Positions 10,285 through 18,760 are shown, counted from the stretch's first letter. The stretch: DNA of 64,000 nucleotides from Leptofilum sp965223525 (GCF_965223525.1 NZ_OZ245005.1:930001-994000); one strand, 5' to 3'. Program-made: numbers and translations. The notes: generated by a model not told the origin, from the letters alone.

Positions 10285-11721
10285 TTATTGACATGGAGCA
10301 AAGATACTCCATTCCAAAATTTGACCTACAAATGCTGCCTCTCCGCGTTGGGAATTCAACTCGAAAATCAATCCTTTACTCGGCAAGATTATTCCGGGAA
10401 CAAGGTCAACAGTCTGAGTGACGTGATCATACAAATACAATTGGCCATCTGTGTCTTCGCCCAACCAAGAATTCACCCCAATTAATGCGGCAACTAATTT
10501 GATGTCGGTGCCTGAAACCTCACCTGTTTCCAGCTTCTGCACAACATTTCCAAAAGGCACATCAATCCACAAAAGGTTTGATGTGCTGTTGCCGTCGCTT
10601 AAGTAAACAGCGGTCATGCTATCATCAAGAGAGATTCCCATAACGCTAATATGGGTATTTGACTCCGTTATCAATTGACTAGTTTGAAAATCATCTAATC
10701 TTGCTGCCCAAAGTGAGTAATCTACAGTTCCGTCCTCTTGCGTGATCCCGGTTTCAAAAATGATTAACTCACTTGTTGCTGACCAAATCGGTTGCCCAAT
10801 AAAGTTTCCTATCGGTTCACCAATCATCTCCCCCGCATCCTTAAATGAAGTAAGCTGGCTCAGATGGTCTGTCTCGATTTCGTAAATATATAGTTGCCTC
10901 ACATTGCGCTCATCAAAGTCGCTATAGGCTATATAGTTGCCATCTGGTGACCAAGAAAAGCTCAGGACACCATCATTTGATGGAATGCTGATGGGCGTCA
11001 GAGCCGAATGACTAGGATCAACTACATCCACTTCAATATTTTGGAACTCAGAATAAGCATAATATTGTTCACCAGACAAAACTAGGTATGCTACTAAATT
11101 TCCATTCGGACTTAATCGCCATCCAGCCTCAAAGCCATCCTGGGCAATCTCCACTACAGCGTCCTGATCTGAGAAAAGTACAGCATCAATGTTTTCAATG
11201 TTAACTATATTTACTGTTGCATCATCGCGGTTGCGAATAGTTGCAGCCAGAACGCATGATTCCGGCAGCCAGTTTATTCTAAGCGGGTTAACCTCAAGCT
11301 GAGAAGCGAATAATCTCTGAGAAGCTATATCTAGCAGATGAATTTGGTTTAATTCATTTTGCATCTGAATCATCGCCAAGATTGGGCCATCCAAAGTGGT
11401 GATATCCGGTAAGCTACCAGCAAGATCAACAGTAGATTCAATTAAGTTTTCCGTTGATAAAGACTCTGGAGTCAAAGCTGGTTCACTCGTTTGTGAAGGC
11501 GTTGGAGCTTGACTCAAAATTGAAGTGGGTTCATGATCTGTGTCAGTTACCGGGACAGGAGTTTGAACTTCATATGTCGTTTCAATAAGAGGCGTAACTA
11601 CTTCTGAGACTTCATCCCTCTCAACACTTTCTGTAAAGACAGTACACTCCGTAAGAAAGCTCAATATGACAGCAATCATTAAAATAATCAAAAATCTAGA
11701 GAATGTGGCCACATTTTTCAT
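10285..11721 (-). CDS. TolB-like WD40/PD40 beta-propeller protein, probable lipoprotein
   Basis: The start is placed at 11721, where MKNVATF opens a hydrophobic export segment ending in L-T-E-C. The longer frame upstream would overlap the DinB gene and has no export signal. The cysteine suggests a lipoprotein, although Glu before it is atypical of a lipobox. A Ser/Thr/Pro-rich stalk follows, then repeats with the S-W-S-P-D-G-N-Y-I-A-Y-S type motif characteristic of PD40/TolB propellers. The length is 478 residues. Such proteins usually bind proteins or glycans at the cell surface. The gene is convergent with the large surface-protein genes and lies downstream of the DinB gene. ACGGCCGT is absent within it. 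Confidence 0.7.
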   Translation of the reverse strand: MKNVATFSRFLIILMIAVILSFLTECTVFTESVERDEVSEVVTPLIETTYEVQTPVPVTDTDHEPTSILSQAPTPSQTSEPALTPESLSTENLIESTVDLAGSLPDITTLDGPILAMIQMQNELNQIHLLDIASQRLFASQLEVNPLRINWLPESCVLAATIRNRDDATVNIVNIENIDAVLFSDQDAVVEIAQDGFEAGWRLSPNGNLVAYLVLSGEQYYAYSEFQNIEVDVVDPSHSALTPISIPSNDGVLSFSWSPDGNYIAYSDFDERNVRQLYIYEIETDHLSQLTSFKDAGEMIGEPIGNFIGQPIWSATSELIIFETGITQEDGTVDYSLWAARLDDFQTSQLITESNTHISVMGISLDDSMTAVYLSDGNSTSNLLWIDVPFGNVVQKLETGEVSGTDIKLVAALIGVNSWLGEDTDGQLYLYDHVTQTVDLVPGIILPSKGLIFELNSQRGEAAFVGQILEWSIFAPCQ

Positions 11722-11764
11722 TGGATCTTGTAGTATCGTAAATTCATGGAATGCGAGGCGGTTC

Positions 11765-13177
11765 TCACTTTTGCGGGTGTCCCGTAAGGCGTTTGGGCCA
11801 GCGGGTGAGAGTGAGGGCGTGGCGCACGTCCACGGCGTGTTCACGCTCGTGGAGGGGCCAGATGGTGAGCCAGCGGAATAGGCTGGTTTGTGACCCCCAC
11901 GGCGTTTTGAATTCAAAGGCAAGCTGCTCGTCCGTCAATTCATCCAGGCCAGAACGGAGCGCGTTGTAAACGGATTCGTATGCTTCCCAAATGGTTTCCC
12001 AGGCGTAGTCGGCACGTTTGGCAGCTTCGGTTTGGTTCCATTCTTCAAAATCAGCAATTGACGCAAAAATGGGTTCTTTGCCCGCGGCGGCTTGCTGTAA
12101 GCCATCGTGGCCAACTTCCGCCCAGGCGGTGAGGTGGCCAACTAAATCTTTCATCGTCCAGACGCCACACACCGGGCGGCCGACCCTCTCATCTTCTGGC
12201 AGCAAGGGCAGCAGCGCCACAAACTCCTTGCGGCAGGCGCGCAGCAGGGCGCGAAGCAGGTAGGCTGGGCCGTTGGATCGCTTTTCTTCCGGTGGCAGCG
12301 TTTCGCGCCACGCTCGGATTTGCTGCGTGTGATCCATATCGTGCAGGTAGCGCCACCTAGCCCAGACGCGCATGTGGGTACGCCAGCCCCACGGCAGCCG
12401 AATTTGGCTTTGCAAGGTTTTGTCGTCTAGCCGCTTGAGCAACTGGATGAGGCCACCACGCTCTTTTTGCAGCATGGCGAGGGCTTGCTCCAGCGGCATC
12501 TGCTTGTTTTCGGCCAGCAGTTTGGCGTTAAAGGCGTCCATGTCGGCATCGTCGCCAATTTCCATGATTTCGTGAAGACGGCCGTCTGCCACCATCTGCA
12601 TCCGGTTTGTGTGAAAACCATCCCAAAAGGCAATATGCACCAGCAAATCCTTGATAGTCCAGCCGGGCAGCAGCTCGGCAGTGGTTAGCTGTGCTTCTGA
12701 GAGACCCAGCAGCACGTTGAACAAGCTGGCTCGCTCAGCGGCCAATCGCGCCATCAAATGCAGCCGCCACTGAGCCACAACGCCTTCAATTTGGGTCATG
12801 TGGGCTTGCTCGTGGGTTAGCAGTTCAGTGAGGACGCGAACGGCCGTCCAGCCATCGGCAAATTCCTGGTTACGCTCCTGGTCATCCAACTGGCCTAGCC
12901 GTGCCAGCACCGCCTGGCGGGATTGGTTCAAAAAGCGGATGAGGGTCACTTCGCTGGGGGCAGGAACGTAGTTGCCCAAGCGAGACACCAAGCGGCATTC
13001 GCTGCTGCCAATGTGCAGCAAAATTTCGTGGATGTTCCACTGGCTGTCATTTGGTTTCCAGCTTCGCATGCTGTTGGATAACGGCCGTACTAACGCCAAC
13101 AGCGACTCACGCTGGGCTACTAACTGCGCCACCATCGAATCCAATTGTGTTTGCGTGAAGGGTTCTGTTTTTGCCAT
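11765..13177 (-). CDS. Triple DinB-domain protein
   Basis: The start at 13177 follows a good CAGGAG site, and the frame further upstream is dismissed. The 470-residue cytoplasmic protein contains three consecutive four-helix DinB-like domains at about residues 1-145, 150-300 and 315-470. Each shows the spaced histidines of the metal site: LLHIGSSE and THEQAH, LVHIAFWD and HDMDH, LVGHLTAW and LHEREH. DinB-superfamily members include metal-dependent thiol transferases (bacillithiol or mycothiol) and many uncharacterised stress proteins. A fusion of three is longer than the usual single domain of about 160 residues. The substrate cannot be deduced. Confidence 0.75.
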   Translation of the reverse strand: MAKTEPFTQTQLDSMVAQLVAQRESLLALVRPLSNSMRSWKPNDSQWNIHEILLHIGSSECRLVSRLGNYVPAPSEVTLIRFLNQSRQAVLARLGQLDDQERNQEFADGWTAVRVLTELLTHEQAHMTQIEGVVAQWRLHLMARLAAERASLFNVLLGLSEAQLTTAELLPGWTIKDLLVHIAFWDGFHTNRMQMVADGRLHEIMEIGDDADMDAFNAKLLAENKQMPLEQALAMLQKERGGLIQLLKRLDDKTLQSQIRLPWGWRTHMRVWARWRYLHDMDHTQQIRAWRETLPPEEKRSNGPAYLLRALLRACRKEFVALLPLLPEDERVGRPVCGVWTMKDLVGHLTAWAEVGHDGLQQAAAGKEPIFASIADFEEWNQTEAAKRADYAWETIWEAYESVYNALRSGLDELTDEQLAFEFKTPWGSQTSLFRWLTIWPLHEREHAVDVRHALTLTRWPKRLTGHPQK

Positions 13178-13269
13178 CGTATGCTCCTGAGAAGAAACTA
13201 ACTGTAGCATACGCGGAAAGGGGGAAGTTGGCAATAAAATTTTGCCAAGGGGGATGTAGAGGAATATTC

Positions 13270-13325
13270 GTAGGGGCGCATCCCCGTGTGCGCCCCTATG
13301 GGCAGACACGGGGGTCTGCCCCTAC
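13270..13325. repeat. Three-way palindromic repeat at convergent gene ends
   Basis: GTAGGGGC (13270-13277) pairs with GCCCCTAC (13318-13325). Inside are two further hairpins built on GGGCGCA/TGCGCCC and GGGCAGAC/GTCTGCCC, giving a cloverleaf-like shape. It overlaps the stop codon of the cyclase gene. It resembles dispersed intergenic repeats and has no T-run. Confidence 0.6.
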
Positions 13326-15169
13326 TGGTGCTTGGGAACGACGCGCCAGAGGTTGAAGCGCTCGTCGTCGAACCCTTTGAGTTGGGCTTCAAAAGAGTTA
13401 GTCTCCATCGGCGCATTGGCGTCGTGGATGAGTGCCTGCACTTCGGGGTCGCAGTAAACAAAATCGGAGAGGATCAGATCGTTGCCCTGTGAAAATTTTT
13501 CCAGGCGGGCGGCGATGTTGATGTTGGTGCCAAAGTAGTCGAGCCGCTCGTTCAGGGTAACAGCGATGGAGTGGCCCGCATGAATCGCTGCTTTGATCTG
13601 CAACGGCCGTTCTCCATTCATTGGGTTTGCCAAAATTGCCTGCGACTTAACAATAGCTCGAACGGCAGAAATCGGGCGGCGGAAGACGGCCATCACCGCA
13701 TCCCCAATCGTTTTGACAATGGCCCCCTCCTCTTCGGCAATGGCATCGTGCAGCACGTCAAAATGGTTGCGAACCAGGCCAAAGGCTGGCGCATCCCCAA
13801 TTTCGCGGTAGAGGCGGGTGGAATCCCGTAAATCGGTAAAAAGCACTGTTAGGCTGCCCACAGAAAATTGTTGCCCGGGCTCAAGCGCTTCCTGCGTGAA
13901 TAAATCCCGGAAACTTTGCAGGCTAATCACCTCTGCGGCCGTAATCGCCTGATCGCTCCAGGCCATCTCTTCCAAAATGAAAAGCTGTGGCGCGTCGCTT
14001 TGATTGTGCAAAGTCAGATTGGCGTCTGACTGCAACGACACCCGTTCAGAGGGCCAGCCGCCCGGTTGAATTTCAAAAGTTTGTGCCGCTGTTTCTTGTT
14101 CAGTGACAACGATTTGCCGACTACCTGGCAGATTGGCCGTTCGCATTCGGTAGCGGCCTGCTTTTAGCTTGGGCTGGACGGTGCGTGTGGCACCTGGGGG
14201 CAACAGTTGCTGCACGGCAATGTGGGGTGTTTGCTGCGGGCCAGCTACGCAAAACTCGGTGCGCTCGACGGGACGAATGGAGGAATTGGGGGCAAAGGTT
14301 AGCTCGATGGCATGTTCATTATCCGCCTGGAAATCAATGTTGCAGGTGGGGCAATGGACATTGGTTCGCATTTCAGAGAGATGGTTATGCACGCGGTCTG
14401 AAGCCCCGCGACACAGCGGACAGAGCAGTTCCCATTGAAAATCTAGCAAGCCAGCGCGGGTGGCCATCAGCGCCAACTCTAGCACGTCGCGGCGGGGTAC
14501 ATTCCACTGATCAGCCAGAGCATACGGCCGTAAATGAGCCAGTGTCAAATCATCTCCTTCCTTAATTTCACGCAGCAGCAAATCGAGCAATGGCTTTTCC
14601 ACACCCTGCGCCAGCAGTTGGTCGGCCATGCCGTTCATGCGCCCCTCTGCGCCAGGCACCAGACGATACGGCCGTTTCAACAGCAGCGGCGGGGCCTCAA
14701 TGGCAGCAATCGCATCATATTTTTCTACTGCCTTGCCAAAGCGTCGAGGGGCAATGATTCCCAGCGCAATCGGCGCGGCTAAGCGACCAACAATATTGCG
14801 TGGCTCAAGCCACGTTTCATAAACCAGCGTAGAGCCACCACTTTTTTGTGGAGAAATGGTTGCCAACACTTCCATCGCGCGTAGCGGCCCGTTTTGGTAA
14901 TGGCGCAGCACGCCGTAGCGGTACGGTGCCACCCATTCAAACGGCTCCTCTACCCAACTAAAGGGGATGGGTAGTTGAAAGCGCAAGCGCCGCCGCCCGG
15001 TGCCAATATCTTCTGGCTGCGGCGGCAGTTCAGCTACGGGGAAAATGCCCGTGTCCCGATTAAGTCGGTTGGTATCGGCAAAAAAGGGCCAAAATGCTTC
15101 TGGGGTAGATTGGAGCTGCCATTCCCAACGATAATAGAAACGGCCGTCCTGCTCAGATTGTTCACTCAT
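13322..15169 (-). CDS. SRPBCC / DUF5939 / class III adenylate cyclase fusion
   Basis: This 615-residue cytoplasmic protein starts at 15169 (MSEQSEQ). Residues about 10-170 resemble an SRPBCC/polyketide-cyclase ligand-binding fold. The middle region has a zinc-ribbon-like pair (CPLC and CPTC) within a DUF5939-like segment. The C-terminal part from about 438 is a class III nucleotide cyclase: FTDLRDST carries the first metal Asp, KTIGDAVMAVF carries the adenine-specifying Lys and second metal Asp, and DYFG with NINIAARLE carries the remaining base and transition-state residues. All catalytic residues look intact, so it should make cAMP, perhaps gated by a hydrophobic ligand. No partner gene is obvious. 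Confidence 0.85.
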   Translation of the reverse strand: MSEQSEQDGRFYYRWEWQLQSTPEAFWPFFADTNRLNRDTGIFPVAELPPQPEDIGTGRRRLRFQLPIPFSWVEEPFEWVAPYRYGVLRHYQNGPLRAMEVLATISPQKSGGSTLVYETWLEPRNIVGRLAAPIALGIIAPRRFGKAVEKYDAIAAIEAPPLLLKRPYRLVPGAEGRMNGMADQLLAQGVEKPLLDLLLREIKEGDDLTLAHLRPYALADQWNVPRRDVLELALMATRAGLLDFQWELLCPLCRGASDRVHNHLSEMRTNVHCPTCNIDFQADNEHAIELTFAPNSSIRPVERTEFCVAGPQQTPHIAVQQLLPPGATRTVQPKLKAGRYRMRTANLPGSRQIVVTEQETAAQTFEIQPGGWPSERVSLQSDANLTLHNQSDAPQLFILEEMAWSDQAITAAEVISLQSFRDLFTQEALEPGQQFSVGSLTVLFTDLRDSTRLYREIGDAPAFGLVRNHFDVLHDAIAEEEGAIVKTIGDAVMAVFRRPISAVRAIVKSQAILANPMNGERPLQIKAAIHAGHSIAVTLNERLDYFGTNINIAARLEKFSQGNDLILSDFVYCDPEVQALIHDANAPMETNSFEAQLKGFDDERFNLWRVVPKHQ

Positions 15170-15350
15170 AATTTTTAGTATAAAGGGTAACGCTAGATCA
15201 GTGCGTGAAGAGTTCAATTAAAAACGGTACACCTCGTCTAACTTTCGGACGCTTTCAGGCAGTGAAATCACACCAAAGAGATTCAAAATTAAGGAACCTG
15301 TAAGCTTTCTCCACATTGAAGCCCCTATGAAAGTGGCATATACTTAACTT

Positions 15351-16157
15351 GTGATGAACAGAGCAATAACGGCCGTACCCATTCCCCAACAGCAGCAAGC
15401 GCAAGCCGATCTGGATGAAGCGCGGCAGCAGTTGGTTGAAGCGGAGGCCAAGCTGGCAGAAGAACAGGCAGCGGTGAACGCATTTCGGATGCAGTGCCGG
15501 CTCAAACTGGGTGATCTCATTGATGAAACGCTCTCGTTGCGAGCGGAACGGGAAAGCTGCCTAACGCAGCTCAAGCTACACCAGCAAGATGCAGCTATGC
15601 GAGATGATATGGCCGATCCGTTTGCACCCGACGCGGAGGCAGCAGGCCAAACGGTAACGTTTGCTGAGATTGCCCTGCCAGAGCTGGCCACGCCGCAGCA
15701 AGAACGAGAAGCAGCCAAGCGGCTCTATCGGGAGCTGGCCCGTCGTTTTCACCCCGATTTGGCCGCAGGCACCGCCGAACGAGCCTACATGACGGCAATC
15801 ATGTCCGCCGTCAACGTCGCCTATGAGCAGCAGAATGTTGAAGCGTTGCATAATTTGGCGGGAGAATTGGACGCAACGGCCGTTGCCGAGCTAGACAACA
15901 TCAAAAACCTGAAAATCCGCAAACAGCGGGAACAGTTGCTAAAAATTCAGCGGCGCCAGCGCAAGGTGCAGCAGCAGTACCGCGCCCTGCGGCAAGACAA
16001 CGTGGCTAAGCTGTGGCGCAAAGCCCAGCAGCTTGAAGCAGAAGGCAAAAGCTGGTGGCAGGCCGTCAGGCAAGATTTACAACGCATTATCAAGCGCACC
16101 CACGTTGATCTGGCTGACTTAAAGGGTCAGCTATCCCAATTTACAACTGAGATATAG
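15351..16157 (+). CDS. J-domain (DnaJ-like) coiled-coil protein
   Basis: The 268-residue protein can start at GTG 15351 or at the ATG directly after it; neither has a clear ribosome binding site. Residues 15-80 are a Gln/Glu/Ala-rich coiled coil. The HPD tripeptide of J domains lies at 134-136 within RRFHPDLAAG, followed by a helix with NVAYEQQ. A second basic coiled coil occupies about 175-250. It lacks the Gly/Phe region and zinc fingers of DnaJ, so it is a type III J protein likely to recruit Hsp70 to a specific client. It lies head-to-head with the cyclase gene. Confidence 0.75.
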   Translation: MMNRAITAVPIPQQQQAQADLDEARQQLVEAEAKLAEEQAAVNAFRMQCRLKLGDLIDETLSLRAERESCLTQLKLHQQDAAMRDDMADPFAPDAEAAGQTVTFAEIALPELATPQQEREAAKRLYRELARRFHPDLAAGTAERAYMTAIMSAVNVAYEQQNVEALHNLAGELDATAVAELDNIKNLKIRKQREQLLKIQRRQRKVQQQYRALRQDNVAKLWRKAQQLEAEGKSWWQAVRQDLQRIIKRTHVDLADLKGQLSQFTTEI

Positions 16158-16161
16158 CGGT

Positions 16162-16211
16162 TGGTGGTTAGTGGCTAGTTGCGTGTGCAATCAACTAGCC
16201 ACTAACCACCA
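16162..16211. repeat. Perfect long hairpin
   Basis: A 19-20-bp perfect stem (16162-16181 with 16192-16211) with a 10-nt loop lies right after the J-protein gene and ahead of the ribosome binding site of the next gene. There is no T-run. It looks like a dispersed palindromic repeat that may also stop or stabilise transcripts. Confidence 0.7.
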
Positions 16212-16240
16212 GCAAATTAAGCAAACTATTGGAGGAACAA

Positions 16241-16579
16241 ATGAGCTTTGGCATTACCAAAACCATCCCGGCCAAGCAAGGCCAGGCGGGCGTAGACAGT
16301 TTGTATGATGGCAGCTTGGCGGAGTTTGAGTTTCACATGGCGGGCAAGCCATCCAAACTAAACGTGGGTGACTATGTTTACACCATCTTCAACGACCAGC
16401 TCGTGGGCCGCTGCCAAATTAAGGAGCTAATCGGCGGCGCGACCAATCCCAATTCTGGTAAACCGCGCACGCTAATCATGGTGGCTTGCCCCGGCGAGCG
16501 GCTGGAAATGCCCATCCTTCGGAAAGGGCATCGCGGCACCCGCTACTATGATGGCGCAGATTGGCCAGCAAACGAGTAG
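16241..16579 (+). CDS. Small protein, possibly ASCH/PUA-like
   Basis: The start at 16241 follows GGAGGA by 4 bases, which is preferred over an in-frame ATG a few codons upstream. The 112-residue soluble protein contains LNVGDYVYTIFNDQLVG and a later basic RKGHRGTRYYDG stretch. The 'VGDxV' strand and small all-beta look recall ASCH/PUA-fold RNA-binding proteins, but I cannot assign it firmly. It may be cotranscribed with the peroxiredoxin that follows about 90 bases on. Confidence 0.6.
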   Translation: MSFGITKTIPAKQGQAGVDSLYDGSLAEFEFHMAGKPSKLNVGDYVYTIFNDQLVGRCQIKELIGGATNPNSGKPRTLIMVACPGERLEMPILRKGHRGTRYYDGADWPANE

Positions 16580-16604
16580 TGTTCTTAGTTTTTTACCATT
16601 TCTG

Positions 16605-16651
16605 TATTGCGTATTCCGTTTTTTACGCACTACGCAATACGCACTATTGAC
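16605..16651. repeat. Short inverted repeat in spacer
   Basis: GTATTGCGTA pairs with TACGCAATAC about 20 bases downstream, between the small protein gene and the peroxiredoxin. It is a common kind of dispersed intergenic inverted repeat; no function is evident. Confidence 0.5.
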
Positions 16652-16669
16652 AAAGGAACCAAAATAACA

Positions 16670-17140
16670 ATGGCACAAGTAGAACTCAATGCGCCAGCAC
16701 CCGATTTTGCGCTGGTAGATTATGAAGGGAATGACGTTTCACTGTCTCAGTTTAAGGAGAAGCAGCATGTGCTGCTGGTATTCAACCGGGGCTTTACCTG
16801 ACCATTTTGCCAAAAGCATATGGCGCAGTTGCGTCGAGATTATGATGAGTTTGTAGAACGGGAGACGGCCGTACTCGTCCTCGGCCCCGAAAATCAAAAC
16901 AAGTTTGCTAAATATTTTCGTGAACACCACCTACCCTTCGCGGGTCTGCCCGACCCCAAACATACAGTACTCAAGCTATATGGGCAGCAGATTAAAATCT
17001 TCAAGTTTGGCCGAATGCCTGCCCAGGTGTTGGTAGATAAAGCTGGTATCGCCCGCTACGTACATTACGGGCACGATATGACAGACATTCCCAGTAACAC
17101 AGAAATGCTGGATTTGATTGATTCTCTCAGCAACCAGTAG
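16670..17140 (+). CDS. Peroxiredoxin-like selenoprotein with in-frame UGA (Sec44)
   Basis: The AhpC/TSA-like protein starts at 16670 behind AAAGGA. Codon 44 is TGA at 16799-16801, and the same frame stays open to TAG at 17138-17140, giving 156 residues. The UGA sits in GFT-U-PFCQKH. Homologues with the CPFC motif carry the peroxidatic Cys exactly there, and the partner Cys remains. Residues before and after the UGA form one continuous thioredoxin-fold peroxiredoxin. A hairpin with the shape of a bacterial SECIS lies 25 nt downstream of the UGA. A selenoprotein is therefore more likely than a pseudogene, although a nonsense mutation or sequencing error is the alternative. It probably reduces peroxides in the cytoplasm. 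Confidence 0.75.
16817..16844 (+). promoter_or_regulatory. Candidate bacterial SECIS hairpin
   Basis: Within the peroxiredoxin coding sequence, GGCGC (16822-16826) pairs with GCGTC (16831-16835) around an AGUU loop. An outer CATA/TATG stem lies at 16817-16820 and 16841-16844. The loop begins 25 nt after the UGA and has G in its second position, which agrees with the usual spacing and loop rule for bacterial SECIS elements read by SelB. Confidence 0.5.
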
Positions 17141-17151
17141 ATAAATTTGCA

Positions 17152-17196
17152 ACGGCCGTTTCCCCACCTAGACATCACGGAAACGGCCGTCTCCCT
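17152..17196 (+). terminator. Hairpin formed by two ACGGCCGT palindromes after the peroxiredoxin
   Basis: ACGGCCGTTTCC (17152-17163) pairs perfectly over 12 bp with GGAAACGGCCGT (17179-17190), with a 15-nt loop and a pyrimidine-rich tail. It lies 11 bases after the stop codon, where a terminator is expected. Confidence 0.6.
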
Positions 17197-17275
17197 CCCC
17201 CCTTAACCTAAACCCCCTAATAGATACCATAAGCAAAAACAATGTTGGCCCCTACCCAACTGGCAATTTTGTATC

Positions 17276-17304
17276 TTGACATCTAAAACGTTTTAGATTA
17301 CATT
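17276..17304 (+). promoter_or_regulatory. Sigma-70-type promoter of the LacI gene
   Basis: TTGACA (17276-17281) and TACATT (17299-17304) are 17 bp apart. The upstream operator fills the spacer, so repressor binding would block RNA polymerase directly. Confidence 0.65.
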
Positions 17305-17330
17305 ATTGATGTTGCCTAAAACGTTTTAGA
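17281..17330. promoter_or_regulatory. Twin LacI-family operators
   Basis: ATCTAAAACGTTTTAGAT (17281-17298) is a perfect 18-bp palindrome with the central CG typical of LacI-family operators. CTAAAACGTTTTAG recurs at 17316-17329. The centres are 33 bp apart, about three helical turns, so two dimers could bind the same face. They lie just upstream of a LacI-family gene, indicating autoregulation. Confidence 0.85.
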
Positions 17331-17454
17331 AATTTTGTGTGTTTTTCTGAAACAACCATCCACGCCCCACTGCCCCATACGATTCTTCGGGAAGAGAACT
17401 TCTTTAGGCACATCTTGGCTACGCATTACAAAATATTCAGTTCAGGAATTATCA

Positions 17455-18492
17455 ATGCCTGTTACCTTGAAAGATATTTCGCAACGCGTCGGAAAATCTG
17501 TCCCCACGGTTTCCCGCGCCCTGGCTGGGTTTGACGACATCAGCCCCAAAACGCGCGAAATGGTGCAGCGCGTCGCCGCCGAAATGGGCTACGAGCCAAA
17601 CATCACCGCCCGCAACCTGCAAAAACAGCGCACAGATACTCTCGCCCTCATCCTGCCCTCGGCAAATACCCTGCGCTTCTCTGACCCATTTTTTAGTGAA
17701 TTTCTGTCTGGGATTGTTGAATACATTGTTCAATTTGGCTACGATCTCAACATATCTTCCACCGATGTCGAGGATGAACGGGCAACTTACCTAAAGCATT
17801 TGCGTAGCCGTCGCTTCGATGGCTTCATCCTCGTGCGAACACAACGCCAAGATGCCCGGATTGATCTGCTACAAGAACATAACGTTCCCTTTGTTGCCTT
17901 CGGCCAAACCGAGCATAACAATGACTTTCACCTGGTTGATGAAGACGGCCGTTACGGCGTTCGTCAAATTGTTGACCATCTCGTAGAGCTCGGCCATACC
18001 CGTCTTGCCTGCATTGCCGAACCAACCAACCTCACCAAATCGCATCATCGCGTCCAAGGATTTATTGATGGGCTAACGGCCCACAACCTGCCTTTCAATC
18101 CAGAACTGATTGTGGAAACCCATTTTCGCCAGCGATCAGGCCGTCAAGCTGCCAATTTACTGCTAGACAAACCAGAGCCACCCACAGCACTCATTGCCTG
18201 TAACGATTTGCTAGCACTAGGAGCCATGCGTGCCGTCCAGGAACGTGGCTTAAAAGTTGGCCAAGACATCAGCGTCACAGGGTTCGACGACATCCTTTTA
18301 TCTGAATACGCCAATCCCGCACTCACAACCATGCATCAACCTGCTTCTGAAATGGGCTCTCAAGTTGCCGAGATGCTCCTAAACCTCATTGAGGGAAAGC
18401 CGATAGAAGAGAAGCAAGTCATCATCAAGCCGTCAATCATTATTCGTGATTCAACTGGGGCACCGCCAGCCAAAGGGTTCGTTCACAAATAA
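17455..18492 (+). CDS. LacI-family transcriptional regulator
   Basis: The start at 17455 follows CAGGA, and MPVTLKDISQRVGKSVPTVS gives the N-terminal helix-turn-helix directly; the longer upstream frame is dismissed. The 345-residue length and the layout (HTH at 1-60, periplasmic-binding-like sugar sensor from about 62, VTGFDDI near the end) are standard for LacI/CcpA-type repressors. Its own promoter carries two TCTAAAACGTTTTAGA-type operators. It precedes the ABC transporter and glycosidase genes and likely controls them in response to the imported sugar. Confidence 0.9.
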   Translation: MPVTLKDISQRVGKSVPTVSRALAGFDDISPKTREMVQRVAAEMGYEPNITARNLQKQRTDTLALILPSANTLRFSDPFFSEFLSGIVEYIVQFGYDLNISSTDVEDERATYLKHLRSRRFDGFILVRTQRQDARIDLLQEHNVPFVAFGQTEHNNDFHLVDEDGRYGVRQIVDHLVELGHTRLACIAEPTNLTKSHHRVQGFIDGLTAHNLPFNPELIVETHFRQRSGRQAANLLLDKPEPPTALIACNDLLALGAMRAVQERGLKVGQDISVTGFDDILLSEYANPALTTMHQPASEMGSQVAEMLLNLIEGKPIEEKQVIIKPSIIIRDSTGAPPAKGFVHK

Positions 18493-18509
18493 CTTTTGTT
18501 CAGAAAACT

Positions 18510-18561
18510 GTAAAAGCCAAATAGAATCTTGAATTAGATTGAGCGCATATTTGGCTTTTAC
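18510..18561 (+). terminator. Long perfect hairpin after the LacI gene
   Basis: GTAAAAGCCAAATA (18510-18523) pairs perfectly with TATTTGGCTTTTAC (18548-18561) around a 24-nt loop. It follows the LacI stop codon by about 17 bases. The 3' arm is T-rich, so it may act as a terminator. Confidence 0.55.
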
Positions 18562-18564
18562 TTG

Positions 18565-18619
18565 AGCAAACCACAGAGAAATCGCACTTCGATTTTCAAA
18601 ATATTTTCTGCGGTTTGCT
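18565..18619 (+). ncRNA. 55-nt hairpin element, copy 2
   Basis: AGCAAACC (18565-18572) pairs with GGTTTGCT (18612-18619), with further pairing inside. Length and outer stem match the element at 516-570, with a compensatory change at the seventh pair. A second hairpin (GGCTT plus ACCGTTT against AAACGGT plus AAGCC) lies between it and the binding-protein gene. Confidence 0.4.
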
Positions 18620-18760
18620 ACGAGCCCCAAGGCTTTACCGTTTACCAAAACTCAAAAGCTCAAAACGGTCAAGCCCAAAGGAGGTGAGAAAAACAATTAA
18701 AGTCATTAACAGTTATTTACTCATAGAAAACCTGAACAATTCCTTCAAAGGAGGAGAAAA

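Noticed and set aside
10066..10485. Plus-strand frame antisense to the propeller gene
   Set aside because: It starts inside a terminator hairpin and mostly overlaps the better supported minus-strand gene.
16799..16801. UGA as a simple nonsense mutation making a pseudogene
   Set aside because: The stop falls exactly at the catalytic Cys position, the frame stays intact to the end, and a SECIS-like hairpin follows. It remains the main alternative to the selenoprotein call.
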